Assembly: GCA_036563805.1 (NCBI GenBank)
Contig: DATCLS010000015.1
Coordinates: 41,114 to 105,113 of the forward strand
Source of the DNA: DATCLS01 sp036563805
GTDB taxonomy: Bacteria > Actinomycetota > Acidimicrobiia > Acidimicrobiales > VFJN01
Length of the DNA stretch: 64,000 nucleotides
Reading direction: 5' to 3'
Below the pieces are notes generated by a model. That model did not search any database. It saw only the letters and a list, made by a program, of their open reading frames with translations, and was not told the origin of the DNA. This document shows, one piece after another, positions 11,347-20,034 of the stretch; within the stretch, counting starts at the first letter, position 1, and each line of letters opens with the position of its first letter. The position numbers were made by a program, and so were the translations under genes.

Positions 11347-12093
11347 ATGTCCTCAGTCACCTCTCCCCCCACCGTCGCTGCGCGCGCCGTCGCGGCGACG
11401 AAGATCTACGGCCGGGGCGACACGGCCGTGCGGGCGCTCGACGGCGTCGACGTCGACATCCCGGCCGGGCGGTTCACGGCGGTCATGGGGCCGTCGGGGT
11501 CGGGCAAGTCGACGCTCATGCACTGCATGGCCGGGCTCGACACGCTGACCTCCGGCCAGGTGTACATCGGCGACGTCGAGCTCAACCGTCTCTCCGAGAA
11601 GGACCTGACCGAGCTGCGGCGCGACCGGGTCGGCTTCGTGTTCCAGTCGTTCAACCTCGTCCCGACGCTGACGGCGCAGGAGAACATCGTCCTGCCGCTG
11701 TCGCTGGCCGGTCGCGACCCCGACCAGGAGTGGCTCGACAGCGTGATCCACACCACCGGCCTGGCCGACCGCCTGCAGCACCGGCCGAGCGAGCTGTCGG
11801 GCGGCCAGCAGCAGCGCGTGGCCGTGGCCCGGGCCCTGGCCAGCCGGCCGGACATCATCTTCGCCGACGAGCCCACCGGCAACCTCGACTCCCGCTCCGG
11901 GGCCGAGATCCTCGACTTCATGCGGCGGGCCGTGCGCGAGATGGGCCAGACGATCGTCATGGTCACCCACGATCCGGTGGCCGCCTCGTACGCCGACATG
12001 GTCCTGTTCCTGAACGACGGGCAGATCGTCGACGAGATGGCCGACCCCACGCCCGACCGCGTGCTCGACCGCATGAAGAAGTTCGGGGAGTGA
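11347..12093 (+). CDS. ABC exporter ATP-binding protein (MacB/LolD type)
   Basis: A 248-residue nucleotide-binding subunit with Walker A GPSGSGKST, Q-loop FVFQSFNLVPTLTA, signature LSGGQQQRVAVARAL, Walker B IIFADEPTGNLD and H-loop MVTHDP. The sequence type (LVPTLTAQENI, DEPTGNLDS) is typical of the FtsE/LolD/MacB branch, which drives mechanotransmission rather than classical import. The partner permease starts 7 bp downstream, so the pair forms one exporter operon. Substrate is unknown; actinobacterial relatives act on lipids, peptides or cell-envelope stress. Confidence 0.93.
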   Translation: MSSVTSPPTVAARAVAATKIYGRGDTAVRALDGVDVDIPAGRFTAVMGPSGSGKSTLMHCMAGLDTLTSGQVYIGDVELNRLSEKDLTELRRDRVGFVFQSFNLVPTLTAQENIVLPLSLAGRDPDQEWLDSVIHTTGLADRLQHRPSELSGGQQQRVAVARALASRPDIIFADEPTGNLDSRSGAEILDFMRRAVREMGQTIVMVTHDPVAASYADMVLFLNDGQIVDEMADPTPDRVLDRMKKFGE

Positions 12094-12100
12094 CGACCCG

Positions 12101-14698
12101 ATGAACGGCATGCGCAAGGTGGCCCTTCGGGGCCTCATGGCCCACAAGGGCCGGCTGGTCGCCACCTTCCTGGCGGTGGCGCTGGGCGTGGCCTTCATCG
12201 GCGGCGTGCTGACGCTCACCGACACCATGAACCGCACGTTCGACGACCTGTTCGCCGACGTCTACCGCGACACCGACGCGGTCGTCCGGTCGAACGAGTC
12301 GATCAGCGGCAACGAGTTCGACGGCGGCGCCGACATCCGGGGCACGCTGCCCGCCTCGGTGCTCGAGGAGGTCCGCAACGCCGAGGGCGTGGCCGCCGCC
12401 GACGGTGGCGTCGAGGGCTACGCGCAGGTCATCGACCGAGACGGCGATCCCGTCGGCGACCCGGCCATGGGCGCCCCGACGTTCGGCGGCAACTGGACCG
12501 ACATCGACGAGATCAACCCGTTCGAGATCGACGACGGCCGCGCCCCCCGCGCTGCGGGCGAGATCGTCATCGACCGGGGCACCGCCGAGGACACGGGCTT
12601 CGGCGTCGGCGACGAGGTGCGGGTCCAGACCCGGACCGGGGTCGGCGAGTACACGGTGGTCGGCATCACCCGGTTCGGCACCGCCGACAACCCCGGCGGC
12701 GCCAGCTACGTGATGTGGACGACCGAGGAGGCCCAGGAGCTCGTCGGCGAGCCCGGCCGCTTCGGCTCGGTGGCGGTGGTCGCCGAGGACGGCGTGTCGC
12801 AGCGCGAGCTGGTCCGCAACATCGAGGACCACCTCGAGTCCGCCGGCGTCGAGGGCACCGAGGTTCTGACCGGCCAGGAGATCACCGAGGAGACGCAGTC
12901 CGAGATCAAGGAGTCGCTGTCGTTCCTCACCACGTTCTTCCTGGCGTTCGCCGTCATCGCCCTGTTCGTCGGCATCTTCGTCATCTACAACTCGTTCTCG
13001 ATCATCGTCGCCCAGCGGACGCGGGAGATGGCCCTCCTGCGGGCCATCGGCGCCGCCCGCAAGCAGGTCCGGCGAGCCGTGCTGGTCGAGGCCGTGGCGG
13101 TCGGCCTCATCGGCTCGGTCGTCGGCTACCTGCTCGGCCTCGGCATCGCCATCGGGCTGACCGAGCTCATGGGCCTGCCCGAGGGCACGCTCGCGATCCT
13201 GCCCCCGTCGGTCGCCATGGCCGTCCTGGCCGGCCTGGGCGTGACCCTCGTCGCTGCGTTGATCCCGGCCCGCCGGGCCTCGCGGATCCCGCCGCTGGCG
13301 GCGATGCGCGAGGTCGACGTCGACCGGTCGAGCCGCTCGCTGGGCCGGCTCATCGCCGGCCTGGTGCTCTCGGCTCTCGGCCTCGTCCTGGTGGCGTCCG
13401 GGGCCCTCGGCGACGAGGTGGTCAACGTGGGCGCCGGGGTGTTCATCGCCTTCATCGGCTTGGCGCTGCTCAGCCCGGCGCTGGCGCCGATCGTGAGCGG
13501 CGTCCTGGGCCGGCCCCTGGCCCGCCTGCGCGGCGTGTCGGGCGCCGTGGCCGGCCAGAACGCCGGCCGCAACCCGCGGCGCACGTCGGCTGCGGCGCTG
13601 GCTCTCATGATCGGCGTGGGCGTCGTGGCGTTCGTGCTCGTGATCAACGCGTCGATCCGGGCCTCGATCGACGAGTCCCTCGAGGAGTCGTTCTCCGGCG
13701 ACTTCGTCGTCCAGTCCGGCTCGTTCGGGATCATCGGCCTGCCGACCGACGTGTCCGAGCGCATCGCGGAGCTGCCCGAGGTCGCGGTGGTCTCGCCGCT
13801 GCGGATGTCCCAGGCCCGGGTCGACGGCGAGGACAAGATCATCGCCGCCTCCAACGCCGGCGGGTTCCGCCTGCTCGACATGCGCGTGGTCGAGGCCAGC
13901 CCCGAGGTCGAGGCCGCGCTCGAGTCGCCGCAGGAGGACCTGCCCCGGGGCACGCTCATCGTCAACACCGACACGGCCGAGCGCGACGGCCTGGCCATCG
14001 GCGACACGGTCGAGACCCACTTCCTCGACGACCGGCGCCCGGAGGACGCCCAGACGCTCACCGTCGGCGGCATCTACGAGGGCGACGCCGGGCTGAGCCT
14101 CGGCTCCTACGTCATCGGGCTCGGCGAGTTCGAGGCTGCGGTGCCGACCGGCACCGACATCCAGACGATCGTCCAGCTCGCCGACGGCGTGTCGGTCGCG
14201 GAGGCCGAGCCGGCCATCGAGCGCATCGTCGACCCTTACCCCGCGGCCGAGGTGCAGAGCGTCGAGGAGTTCAAGGACGCCATCAAGAGCCAGCTCGACA
14301 TCCTGCTCAACCTCATCTGGGGGATGCTGGTCATCGCCATCGTCATCGCCATGCTGGGCATCGCCAACACGATCGCCCTGTCGGTGCTCGAGCGGACCCG
14401 GGAGATCGGGCTGCTCCGGGCGGTGGGCATGTCCCGCCGGCAGCTGCGGTCGGCGATCCGGTGGGAGTCGGCGATCATCGCCGTGTTCGGCACGATCCTC
14501 GGCCTGGCCGTCGGCGTGCTCGGGGGCTGGGGCATGGTGAGCGCCCTCGGCGAGGAGGGGTTCAACCAGTTCCAGATCCCGTTCGGCAACCTGCTCTTCA
14601 TCTCTGCGCTGGCAGCGTTGATGGGCATGCTGGCGGCGGTCCTCCCGGCCTGGCGCGCCAGCCGGCTGGACGTTCTCGCCGCGATCGAGTCCACTTAG
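12101..14698 (+). CDS. MacB/FtsX-family ABC permease
   Basis: An 865-residue membrane protein with two FtsX repeats. An N-terminal helix (residues ~18-40) is followed by an extracellular MacB-like domain, then helices around 275-395. A middle cluster around 420-475 leads into the second half, which has a helix at ~505-525, a second extracellular domain and final helices ~735-860. The motifs RTREMALLRAIGAARKQVRR and RTREIGLLRAVGMSRRQLRS mark the cytoplasmic coupling helices of each half. Together with the upstream ATPase it makes a complete exporter. A GGGGAG ribosome-binding site at the end of the ATPase gene supports coupled translation. Confidence 0.93.
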   Translation: MNGMRKVALRGLMAHKGRLVATFLAVALGVAFIGGVLTLTDTMNRTFDDLFADVYRDTDAVVRSNESISGNEFDGGADIRGTLPASVLEEVRNAEGVAAADGGVEGYAQVIDRDGDPVGDPAMGAPTFGGNWTDIDEINPFEIDDGRAPRAAGEIVIDRGTAEDTGFGVGDEVRVQTRTGVGEYTVVGITRFGTADNPGGASYVMWTTEEAQELVGEPGRFGSVAVVAEDGVSQRELVRNIEDHLESAGVEGTEVLTGQEITEETQSEIKESLSFLTTFFLAFAVIALFVGIFVIYNSFSIIVAQRTREMALLRAIGAARKQVRRAVLVEAVAVGLIGSVVGYLLGLGIAIGLTELMGLPEGTLAILPPSVAMAVLAGLGVTLVAALIPARRASRIPPLAAMREVDVDRSSRSLGRLIAGLVLSALGLVLVASGALGDEVVNVGAGVFIAFIGLALLSPALAPIVSGVLGRPLARLRGVSGAVAGQNAGRNPRRTSAAALALMIGVGVVAFVLVINASIRASIDESLEESFSGDFVVQSGSFGIIGLPTDVSERIAELPEVAVVSPLRMSQARVDGEDKIIAASNAGGFRLLDMRVVEASPEVEAALESPQEDLPRGTLIVNTDTAERDGLAIGDTVETHFLDDRRPEDAQTLTVGGIYEGDAGLSLGSYVIGLGEFEAAVPTGTDIQTIVQLADGVSVAEAEPAIERIVDPYPAAEVQSVEEFKDAIKSQLDILLNLIWGMLVIAIVIAMLGIANTIALSVLERTREIGLLRAVGMSRRQLRSAIRWESAIIAVFGTILGLAVGVLGGWGMVSALGEEGFNQFQIPFGNLLFISALAALMGMLAAVLPAWRASRLDVLAAIEST

Positions 14699-14761
14699 GG
14701 GGTACGCACACGCCCAGCGCGGGCCCGGCCACGGGCCGAGTCCGTCAGGGCCACGTTCGAT

Positions 14762-14810
14762 GAGGTGCAGCGCCCGGTTGCTGCGGCGGCGACCGGGGGC
14801 GCTGCACCTC
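14762..14810 (+). terminator. Perfect 14-bp stem hairpin after the ABC exporter operon
   Basis: GAGGTGCAGCGCCC at 14762-14775 pairs exactly with its complement at 14797-14810 around a GC-rich loop. No T-run follows, as is usual for high-GC terminators. It lies 64 bp past the permease stop. Confidence 0.6.
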
Positions 14811-14896
14811 GTCGCGTCCGGGGCCGGGGTCGGGCCGGGTCGGGCGGGGTCGGGCCGCGGCCTCCGGGCGATCTGTGGGGGAGCGGACGCGCAGCG

Positions 14897-14902
14897 TACG
14901 AT
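14897..14902 (+). promoter_or_regulatory. -10 hexamer TACGAT, leaderless promoter
   Basis: TACGAT sits 7 nt before the GTG at 14910 of the sigma-like gene and decides that start. Confidence 0.55.
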
Positions 14903-14909
14903 TCGGCGC

Positions 14910-15587
14910 GTGGAGCCGAGGATGGTTGGGGGCTTCGCGCCGGGCGACGCCTCGGGTGATGTCGTCCCGGGCGTGACGCAGGGCGTCCTCGACGCCGCCC
15001 GGGCGGGGGACCGCTCGGCGTGGCGCCACCTGGTCGGGCGATACGCCGGCCTCGTGCACGCCGTGTGCCGGGGCCACGGGCTCGGCGGCGACGACGCCGT
15101 GGCGGTCGAGCGGGTCGTGTGGCTGCGGGCCGCCGAGAACCTGGCCCGGTTCTGCGACCCCGCGGCGGTGGGGCCCTGGATCGCGGCCGTGGCCCGGGGC
15201 GAGTGCCTGCGGGTGCTGCGGGCCGCCGGGCGCATCCCGCCGGTGCCGGGGGCCGGCGTCCCGGACGTCGCCGTCCCCCAGCCGCCGCAACCGGCCGCCG
15301 ACGCGGCCGTGTCCGGCGCGTCCGAGGCCCCCGAGGCCGGGGGTGGGGGAGAGACCAGCGCGCCCGCGCCCCCGCCGGCCGCCGCCCTCCTGGCCGCCCT
15401 GTCCCGGCTCGACCCGGCCAGCCAGCGGCTGCTGCGCCTGGCCGCCGCCCGGCCCCGACCCACGGCCGCCGAGGTGGGCGCCGCCCTCGACCTGCCCGTC
15501 GACGCCGTCGGCCCCGCCCTCGACCGCGCCCTGGCCCGGCTCGGCGCGCTCGCCGGCGCCGTCGGCTCCCGGGAGGCCGACGGGTGA
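14910..15587 (+). CDS. Divergent sigma-70-like (ECF-like) protein
   Basis: A 225-residue protein. Residues ~20-90 resemble sigma region 2 (AARAGDRSAWRHLVGRYAGL, then FCDPAAVGPWIAAVARGECLR). After an Ala/Pro-rich linker, residues ~155-210 resemble region 4 (LAALSRLDPASQRLLRLAA and a helix-turn-helix-like VGAALDLPVDAV). Both domains are divergent, and the usual WL.I.R.A core of region 2.3-2.4 is weak. The gene overlaps the next one by GTGA, so the two are translationally coupled. This is reminiscent of actinobacterial sigma-like genes coupled to an accessory protein. Whether it binds RNA polymerase is unknown. Confidence 0.6.
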   Translation: MEPRMVGGFAPGDASGDVVPGVTQGVLDAARAGDRSAWRHLVGRYAGLVHAVCRGHGLGGDDAVAVERVVWLRAAENLARFCDPAAVGPWIAAVARGECLRVLRAAGRIPPVPGAGVPDVAVPQPPQPAADAAVSGASEAPEAGGGGETSAPAPPPAAALLAALSRLDPASQRLLRLAAARPRPTAAEVGAALDLPVDAVGPALDRALARLGALAGAVGSREADG

Positions 15588-16438
15588 GCGCGGCCGGCCT
15601 CCCGCCGCCCGGAGCCGCCGGTCCCGGCCGCCCGGACGACCCCGCCACGCCGCCGTTCGGTGAGGCGGGGGTGCGGCCGTCCGGTGAGGCTGATGTGCCG
15701 GGTTCCGGCAGCCCTGGCGTGCCGGCGTTCGGTGAGTCCGGGGTGCCGGCGTCCGGTGAGGCGGGGGTGCGGCCGTCCGGTGAGGCTGATGTGCCGGGTT
15801 CCGGCAGCCCTGGCGTGCCGGCGTTCGGTGAGTCCGGGGTGCCGGCGTTCGGTGAGTCCGGGGTGCCGGCGTTCGGTGAGTCCGGGGTGCCGCCGTCCGG
15901 GCAGACCGGCGCGCCGTCGTCCGGTGAGTCCGGGGTGCCGCCGTCCGGGCAGACCGGCGCGCCGTCGTCCGGTGACGCCCCGCTCCGGCCGGCCGACGAG
16001 GCCCTGCTGGCGGCGCTGGCCGACGCCCTCGCCGGCGCCGACGCCGTCCCGGACGGCTGGGAGCGGGAGGCCGAGACGGCCGGCGACTGGCTGGCGCTCG
16101 ACGCCGCCCCGGCCGACCTGGCCCACGACTCCATCGACGACCACCGGCCGGCGGGCACCACCGCCGGCGAGGGCAGCGAGCGCCGCCGCCTGCGCTACGA
16201 CGCTGCCGGCGTCACGGTCGAGGTCGAGCTGCGGATGGCGGCCGGCGCCCTGCGCTTGGCCGGACGCGTCCGGCCGGCGGCGCGGTGCCCGGTCCGGGCG
16301 CTGCAGCCCGGCGGCGGCGCCCACGCCACGGAGGCCGGCGACGCCGGGACGTTCCACCTCGACGACCTGCCGGCGGCCCCGGTCAGCCTCGTGGTCGAGG
16401 GCGACACCCCCGTGAAGACCGGGTGGATCGTCCCCTGA
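15584..16438 (+). CDS. Repeat-containing protein coupled to the sigma-like gene
   Basis: A 284-residue protein with three parts. Residues ~25-130 consist of 8-residue repeats of the form G-E-S-G-V-P-A-F, Pro/Gly/Ser-rich and probably disordered. Residues ~135-185 are an acidic helical segment. The C-terminal ~100 residues are beta-rich (VTVEVELRMAAGALRLAGRV, then a Gly-rich turn and a closing FHLDDLPAAPVSLVVEGD) and look like a small carboxypeptidase-regulatory/SpaA-type beta sandwich. No signal peptide or membrane helix is visible. The GTG start overlaps the upstream TGA. Function is unknown; a partner of the sigma-like protein is plausible from coupling only. Confidence 0.65.
   Translation: MSAAGLPPPGAAGPGRPDDPATPPFGEAGVRPSGEADVPGSGSPGVPAFGESGVPASGEAGVRPSGEADVPGSGSPGVPAFGESGVPAFGESGVPAFGESGVPPSGQTGAPSSGESGVPPSGQTGAPSSGDAPLRPADEALLAALADALAGADAVPDGWEREAETAGDWLALDAAPADLAHDSIDDHRPAGTTAGEGSERRRLRYDAAGVTVEVELRMAAGALRLAGRVRPAARCPVRALQPGGGAHATEAGDAGTFHLDDLPAAPVSLVVEGDTPVKTGWIVP
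15661..15976 (+). repeat. 24-bp tandem repeats inside a 96-bp duplication, coding
   Basis: Two 96-bp copies (15661-15756 and 15757-15852) are followed by further 24-bp units to about 15976. Every unit encodes eight residues of the GESGVPAF type. The period is a multiple of three, so copy-number change would keep the frame. Confidence 0.85.
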
Positions 16439-16526
16439 GCCGGCCGCCGGCCGCCCGGGCGGCCCGATCGGCCCGCCGGGGCGCCGGAGGCAGCCCCCGG
16501 ATGGGGGTCCGCGGGCCAGCGGCCGG

Positions 16527-16532
16527 TAGCCT
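16527..16532 (+). promoter_or_regulatory. -10 hexamer TAGCCT upstream of rimO
   Basis: TAGCCT lies 10 nt before the GTG at 16543; no Shine-Dalgarno sequence is present. Confidence 0.5.
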
Positions 16533-16542
16533 CGGGCGCCAG

Positions 16543-17871
16543 GTGTCCCGCACGTTCTGGGTGGAGACGCTGGGCTGTCCGAAGAACCAGGTCGATTCGG
16601 ACAAGCTCGTGGGAACGATGCTCGCTGACGGGCTCGTTCCCGCCGCCGCGCCCGACGACGCCGACCTCGTGGTCGTCAACACGTGCGCGTTCGTCGAGGA
16701 GGCCCGACGCGAGTCGATCGACGTGGTCCTCGACCTGGCCGACCGCAAGGCCGCCGGCGCCGAGCTGGTCGTCACCGGCTGCCTGGCCGAGCGCTACCGC
16801 GACGAGCTGGCCGAGGCGCTGCCCGAGGTCGACGCCGTGGCGCCGTTCGGCGTGCCCGTCACGCTGGGGCCGACCCGGCGCCACCGCCAGCCCGAGGGCG
16901 AGCGCGCCGGCGAAGCCGGCGCCGAGCCCGGCGCCGCCGGCGCAACCGACGCCGTCGCGTCGGTCCCCAGCCTCGACCTGCTCGAGCTGCCCCGGCCGCC
17001 GGCGTCCGCCCCCTGGGCCTACGTGAAGGTGGCCGAGGGGTGCGACCGGGCCTGCGGGTTCTGCGCCATCCCGTCGTTCCGGGGCAAGCAGCGCAGCCGA
17101 CCCCTGGAGTCGGTCCTGGCCGAGGTCGACGGGCTGGCGGCGTCCGGCGTCCGCGAGATCGTGCTCGTCGCCCAGGACCTCGCCGCCTACGGCCGCGACC
17201 AGGGCCGGGGCGAGCGCCGGATCGTCCCGCTGGTGGCCGCGGCGGCCGAGCGGGTCGACCGGGTCCGGCTGCTCTACCTGTACCCGTCCGACCTCACCGA
17301 CGGGCTGATCGAGGCCATCTGTGCCACCGGCGTGCCGTACTTCGACCTGTCGCTCCAGCACGCCTCTGGGCGGCTGCTGCGGCGCATGCGCCGGTGGGGC
17401 GACGGCGAGCGCTTCCTGCGCCGCATCGAGGCCATCCGGGCCCGGGCGCCCGAGGCCGCGTTCCGGTCCAGCTTCATCGTCGGCTACCCGGGCGAGACCG
17501 AGGACGACCACGACGTGCTGCTCGACTTCGTCGAGCGGGCCCAGCTCGACTGGGCCGGCTTCTTCGCCTACAGCCGCGAGGAGGGCACGTACGCCGCCGG
17601 CCTCGACGGCGTGGTCGACGACGGGCTCGTCGCCGACCGGCTGGCCGAGCTGCGCGAGCTCCAGGACGGCATCACCGCCGCCCGCCGCGACGCCCTGATC
17701 GGCTCCGTGACCGAGGTGCTGGTGGACGCCCCGGGCGTCGGGCGCAGCCACCGAGAGGCCCCCGAGATCGACGGCGTCATCACCCTCCCCGACGACGTGC
17801 CGGCCGGCGCGCTGATCAAGGTCCAGATCACGGGGGCGGCCGGCCCCGACCTCGACGCCGTCCCGATCTGA
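16543..17871 (+). CDS. rimO: Ribosomal protein S12 methylthiotransferase
   Basis: A radical-SAM enzyme of 442 residues that adds a methylthio group to a conserved aspartate of S12. The N-terminal UPF0004 domain contains ETLGCPKNQVDSD, NTCAFVEEARRES and VTGCLAERY, supplying three cysteines for the auxiliary cluster. The radical-SAM loop is CDRACGFC. The C-terminal TRAM domain has DAPG and EIDGVITL. A 35-residue Gly/Ala-rich insert separates the first two domains. KNQVDSDK and the S12-type motifs distinguish it from MiaB, which is present separately at 27918. pgsA starts 2 bp after the stop. Confidence 0.96.
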   Translation: MSRTFWVETLGCPKNQVDSDKLVGTMLADGLVPAAAPDDADLVVVNTCAFVEEARRESIDVVLDLADRKAAGAELVVTGCLAERYRDELAEALPEVDAVAPFGVPVTLGPTRRHRQPEGERAGEAGAEPGAAGATDAVASVPSLDLLELPRPPASAPWAYVKVAEGCDRACGFCAIPSFRGKQRSRPLESVLAEVDGLAASGVREIVLVAQDLAAYGRDQGRGERRIVPLVAAAAERVDRVRLLYLYPSDLTDGLIEAICATGVPYFDLSLQHASGRLLRRMRRWGDGERFLRRIEAIRARAPEAAFRSSFIVGYPGETEDDHDVLLDFVERAQLDWAGFFAYSREEGTYAAGLDGVVDDGLVADRLAELRELQDGITAARRDALIGSVTEVLVDAPGVGRSHREAPEIDGVITLPDDVPAGALIKVQITGAAGPDLDAVPI

Positions 17872-17873
17872 GC

Positions 17874-18446
17874 ATGGCGACGTCGTTCGGGCCGTCGGCG
17901 CTGGCGACGCCGGCCAACGCGGTGACCGTGGGGCGGCTCGTGCTGTCGCCGCCGCTGTGGGCGATGATCCTGGCGTTCGGGCCCGACTGGGGGGCGCTGG
18001 CGCTGTGGATCCTGCTGGCGGCCACCGACGGCCTCGACGGCTGGCTGGCCCGGCGCATGGGCACGACCCGCTCGGGGGCGTTCCTCGACCCACTGGCCGA
18101 CAAGGCGCTCGTGCTCGGGGCCATGTGGGCGATCGTCGCCGTCGACGGGTTCTGGTGGCTGCCGGTGCTGCTGATCACCGTCCGCGAGCTGGGCATCTCG
18201 GCGTTCCGGTCGTACTGGGGCCGGCGGGGGCTGGCGGTGCCCGCCAGCTTCTGGGCCAAGGTGAAGACCGTCGTGCAGTCCCTGGCCGTCGGGCTGGCGC
18301 TGGCCCCGCCGCTGGAGGACGCGCCCGGCGTCCCGAGCGCCGTGCTGTGGGTGGCGGTCGCGCTCACGCTCGGGACGGGGGCGCAGTACGTCCTGGAGGG
18401 GAGCCGCGCCACGACCGCCAGCGGAGCGCGGACCTCGGGGCCCTGA
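17874..18446 (+). CDS. pgsA: CDP-diacylglycerol-glycerol-3-phosphate 3-phosphatidyltransferase
   Basis: A 190-residue integral membrane enzyme that makes phosphatidylglycerol phosphate, precursor of phosphatidylglycerol and cardiolipin. The CDP-alcohol phosphotransferase motif is complete: D-G-x2-A-R-x8-G-x3-D-x3-D within DGWLARRMGTTRSGAFLDPL and the following ADK. About five to six hydrophobic helices flank it. The ATG lies 2 bp after the rimO stop, and cinA follows after 18 bp; rimO-pgsA-cinA is a common actinobacterial operon. Another CDP-alcohol transferase specificity is possible, but the context favours PgsA. Confidence 0.92.
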   Translation: MATSFGPSALATPANAVTVGRLVLSPPLWAMILAFGPDWGALALWILLAATDGLDGWLARRMGTTRSGAFLDPLADKALVLGAMWAIVAVDGFWWLPVLLITVRELGISAFRSYWGRRGLAVPASFWAKVKTVVQSLAVGLALAPPLEDAPGVPSAVLWVAVALTLGTGAQYVLEGSRATTASGARTSGP

Positions 18447-18464
18447 GTCGGGAGGGATCGTCGG

Positions 18465-19727
18465 GTGCGCTGTGAGATCGTGGCCGTGGGGACCGAGCTG
18501 CTGCTCGGCCAGATCGTCGACACCAACGGGGCGTGGCTGGGCGAGCAGCTGGCCCTAGCCGGCATCGACTGCACCCACCGCCAGACGGTGGGCGACAACC
18601 TCGACCGCATCGTCGACGCGCTGCGGCTGGCGCTGAGCCGGGCCGACGCCGTCATCGTGTGCGGTGGGCTGGGCCCGACCCAGGACGACATCACCCGGGA
18701 CGCCATCGCCGCCGTCATGGGCGTGCGGCTCGTGCAGGACGACGACGTCGTCGACCGCATCGTCACGTTCTTCGGCGACCGGGGCCGGCGCATGCCGGCC
18801 AACAACCTGCGCCAGGCGCTGGTGCCCGAGGGGGCGACGGCGATCGCCGACCCCCAACCGGGCACCGCCCCCGGCCTGATCTGCCCGGTCGGCGACAAGG
18901 TCGTCTACGCCGTGCCCGGCGTGCCCTACGAGATGCGGGAGATCGTGACCAAGGCGATCCTGCCCGACCTCCAGCGCCGGGCCGGCGACCTGTCGGTCAT
19001 CCGGTCCCGCACGCTGCGGACCTGGGGCGACAGCGAGTCGGGTCTGGCCGAGCGCTTGGCCGACCGGATGCGCGAGCTCGACGAGGCGGCTAACGACGGC
19101 GCCCCCGTGCCCACGCTGGCGTTCCTGGCCAGCGGCATCGAGGGCCTCAAGGTCCGCATCACGGTCAAGGCCCGTGACGAGGAGGAGGCCCGGGCCGCCC
19201 TCGACCGCGAGGAGCGCATCCTGCGGGGCCTGCTCGGCGACATCGTGTTCGGGCTCGACGACGAGTCGATGGAGCACGCCGTGGCCAAGCTGCTCGTCGA
19301 GCGGGGCCAGACGCTGGCGGTCGCCGAGTCGCTCACCGGCGGCCTGGTGGCGGCCCGGCTGGTCAACGTCCCCGGGGCCAGCCGGTGGTTCCGCGGCGGC
19401 GTCGTGGCTTACGCCAGCGACCTCAAGCGCTCGCTGCTCGACGTGCCGCCCGGGCCGGTCGTGAGCGAGGAGGCGGCGGCCGCCATGGCCGCCGGCGCCC
19501 GCCGGCTGGCCGGCGCCGACGTGGGCTTGGGCGTCACCGGGGTGGCAGGGCCCGATCCCCAGGACGGCCAGCGGCCGGGCACGGTGTTCCTGGCCGTCGC
19601 CTCCGGCAGCGGTGAGCCGGCCACCACGCTGGTCCGCCTGCCGGGCGACCGCGAGCGGGTGCGGCAGTTCGCCTGCATCTCGCTGCTCGACCTCCTCCGC
19701 CGCACGCTCGTCGCCGCCTCCGCCTGA
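18465..19727 (+). CDS. cinA: CinA-like nicotinamide-nucleotide amidase / competence-damage protein
   Basis: A 420-residue two-domain protein. The N-terminal MoaB/MoeA-like (MoCF) domain has AVGTELLLGQIVDTN and CGGLGPTQDDITRDA. The C-terminal PncC-type domain has VAESLTGGLVAARLV, GGVVAYASDLKRSLL and GVTGVAGPDPQDGQ. The family hydrolyses NMN to recycle the pyridine nucleotide pool. A GGGAGGG ribosome-binding site precedes the GTG. Full length. It lies upstream of recA, as in many bacteria, though separated here by a tandem repeat and thpR. Confidence 0.94.
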   Translation: MRCEIVAVGTELLLGQIVDTNGAWLGEQLALAGIDCTHRQTVGDNLDRIVDALRLALSRADAVIVCGGLGPTQDDITRDAIAAVMGVRLVQDDDVVDRIVTFFGDRGRRMPANNLRQALVPEGATAIADPQPGTAPGLICPVGDKVVYAVPGVPYEMREIVTKAILPDLQRRAGDLSVIRSRTLRTWGDSESGLAERLADRMRELDEAANDGAPVPTLAFLASGIEGLKVRITVKARDEEEARAALDREERILRGLLGDIVFGLDDESMEHAVAKLLVERGQTLAVAESLTGGLVAARLVNVPGASRWFRGGVVAYASDLKRSLLDVPPGPVVSEEAAAAMAAGARRLAGADVGLGVTGVAGPDPQDGQRPGTVFLAVASGSGEPATTLVRLPGDRERVRQFACISLLDLLRRTLVAASA

Positions 19728-19772
19728 CCCGTCCGTCCGGCGTGTCCTGCGCGATCCGCCCGTTCTGCCCGT

Positions 19773-19976
19773 CGTTTCCGGTCCGTCTGGCCGGCCCGGT
19801 CCGTTTGGGCTGCCCGTCTGGCGTGGCGCGCCGGTGCCGCCTGTCGTTTCCGGTCCGTCTGGCCGGCCCGGTCCGTTTGGGCTGCCCGTCTGGCGTGGCG
19901 CGCCGGTGCCGCCTGTCGTTTCCGGTCCGTCTGGCCGGCCCGGTCCGTTTGGGCTGCCCGTCTGGCGTGGCGCGCC
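19773..19976 (+). repeat. 72-bp tandem repeat, 2.8 copies, between cinA and thpR
   Basis: Near-identical units run 19773-19844, 19845-19916 and a 60-bp partial copy 19917-19976. The unit is 72 bp (24 codons) and the + frame shared with thpR stays open through it. I see no start or ribosome-binding site that would make it part of a gene. No spacer or CRISPR-like structure is present. Confidence 0.9.
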
Positions 19977-20034
19977 CTGTCGGGCCCGTCCGGGGCGCCG
20001 TCGCGATCGGCCCCGCCCGGGAGGCGGCACGCTG

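Noticed and set aside
11963..16357. A 1464-codon open frame on the minus strand
   Set aside because: It is antisense to the ABC exporter, sigma-like and repeat genes; Arg/His/Asp-rich composition and no domain. A GC-driven shadow.
19773..19976. Tandem repeats as a CRISPR array
   Set aside because: Units are directly adjacent with no unique spacers, and there are no cas genes.
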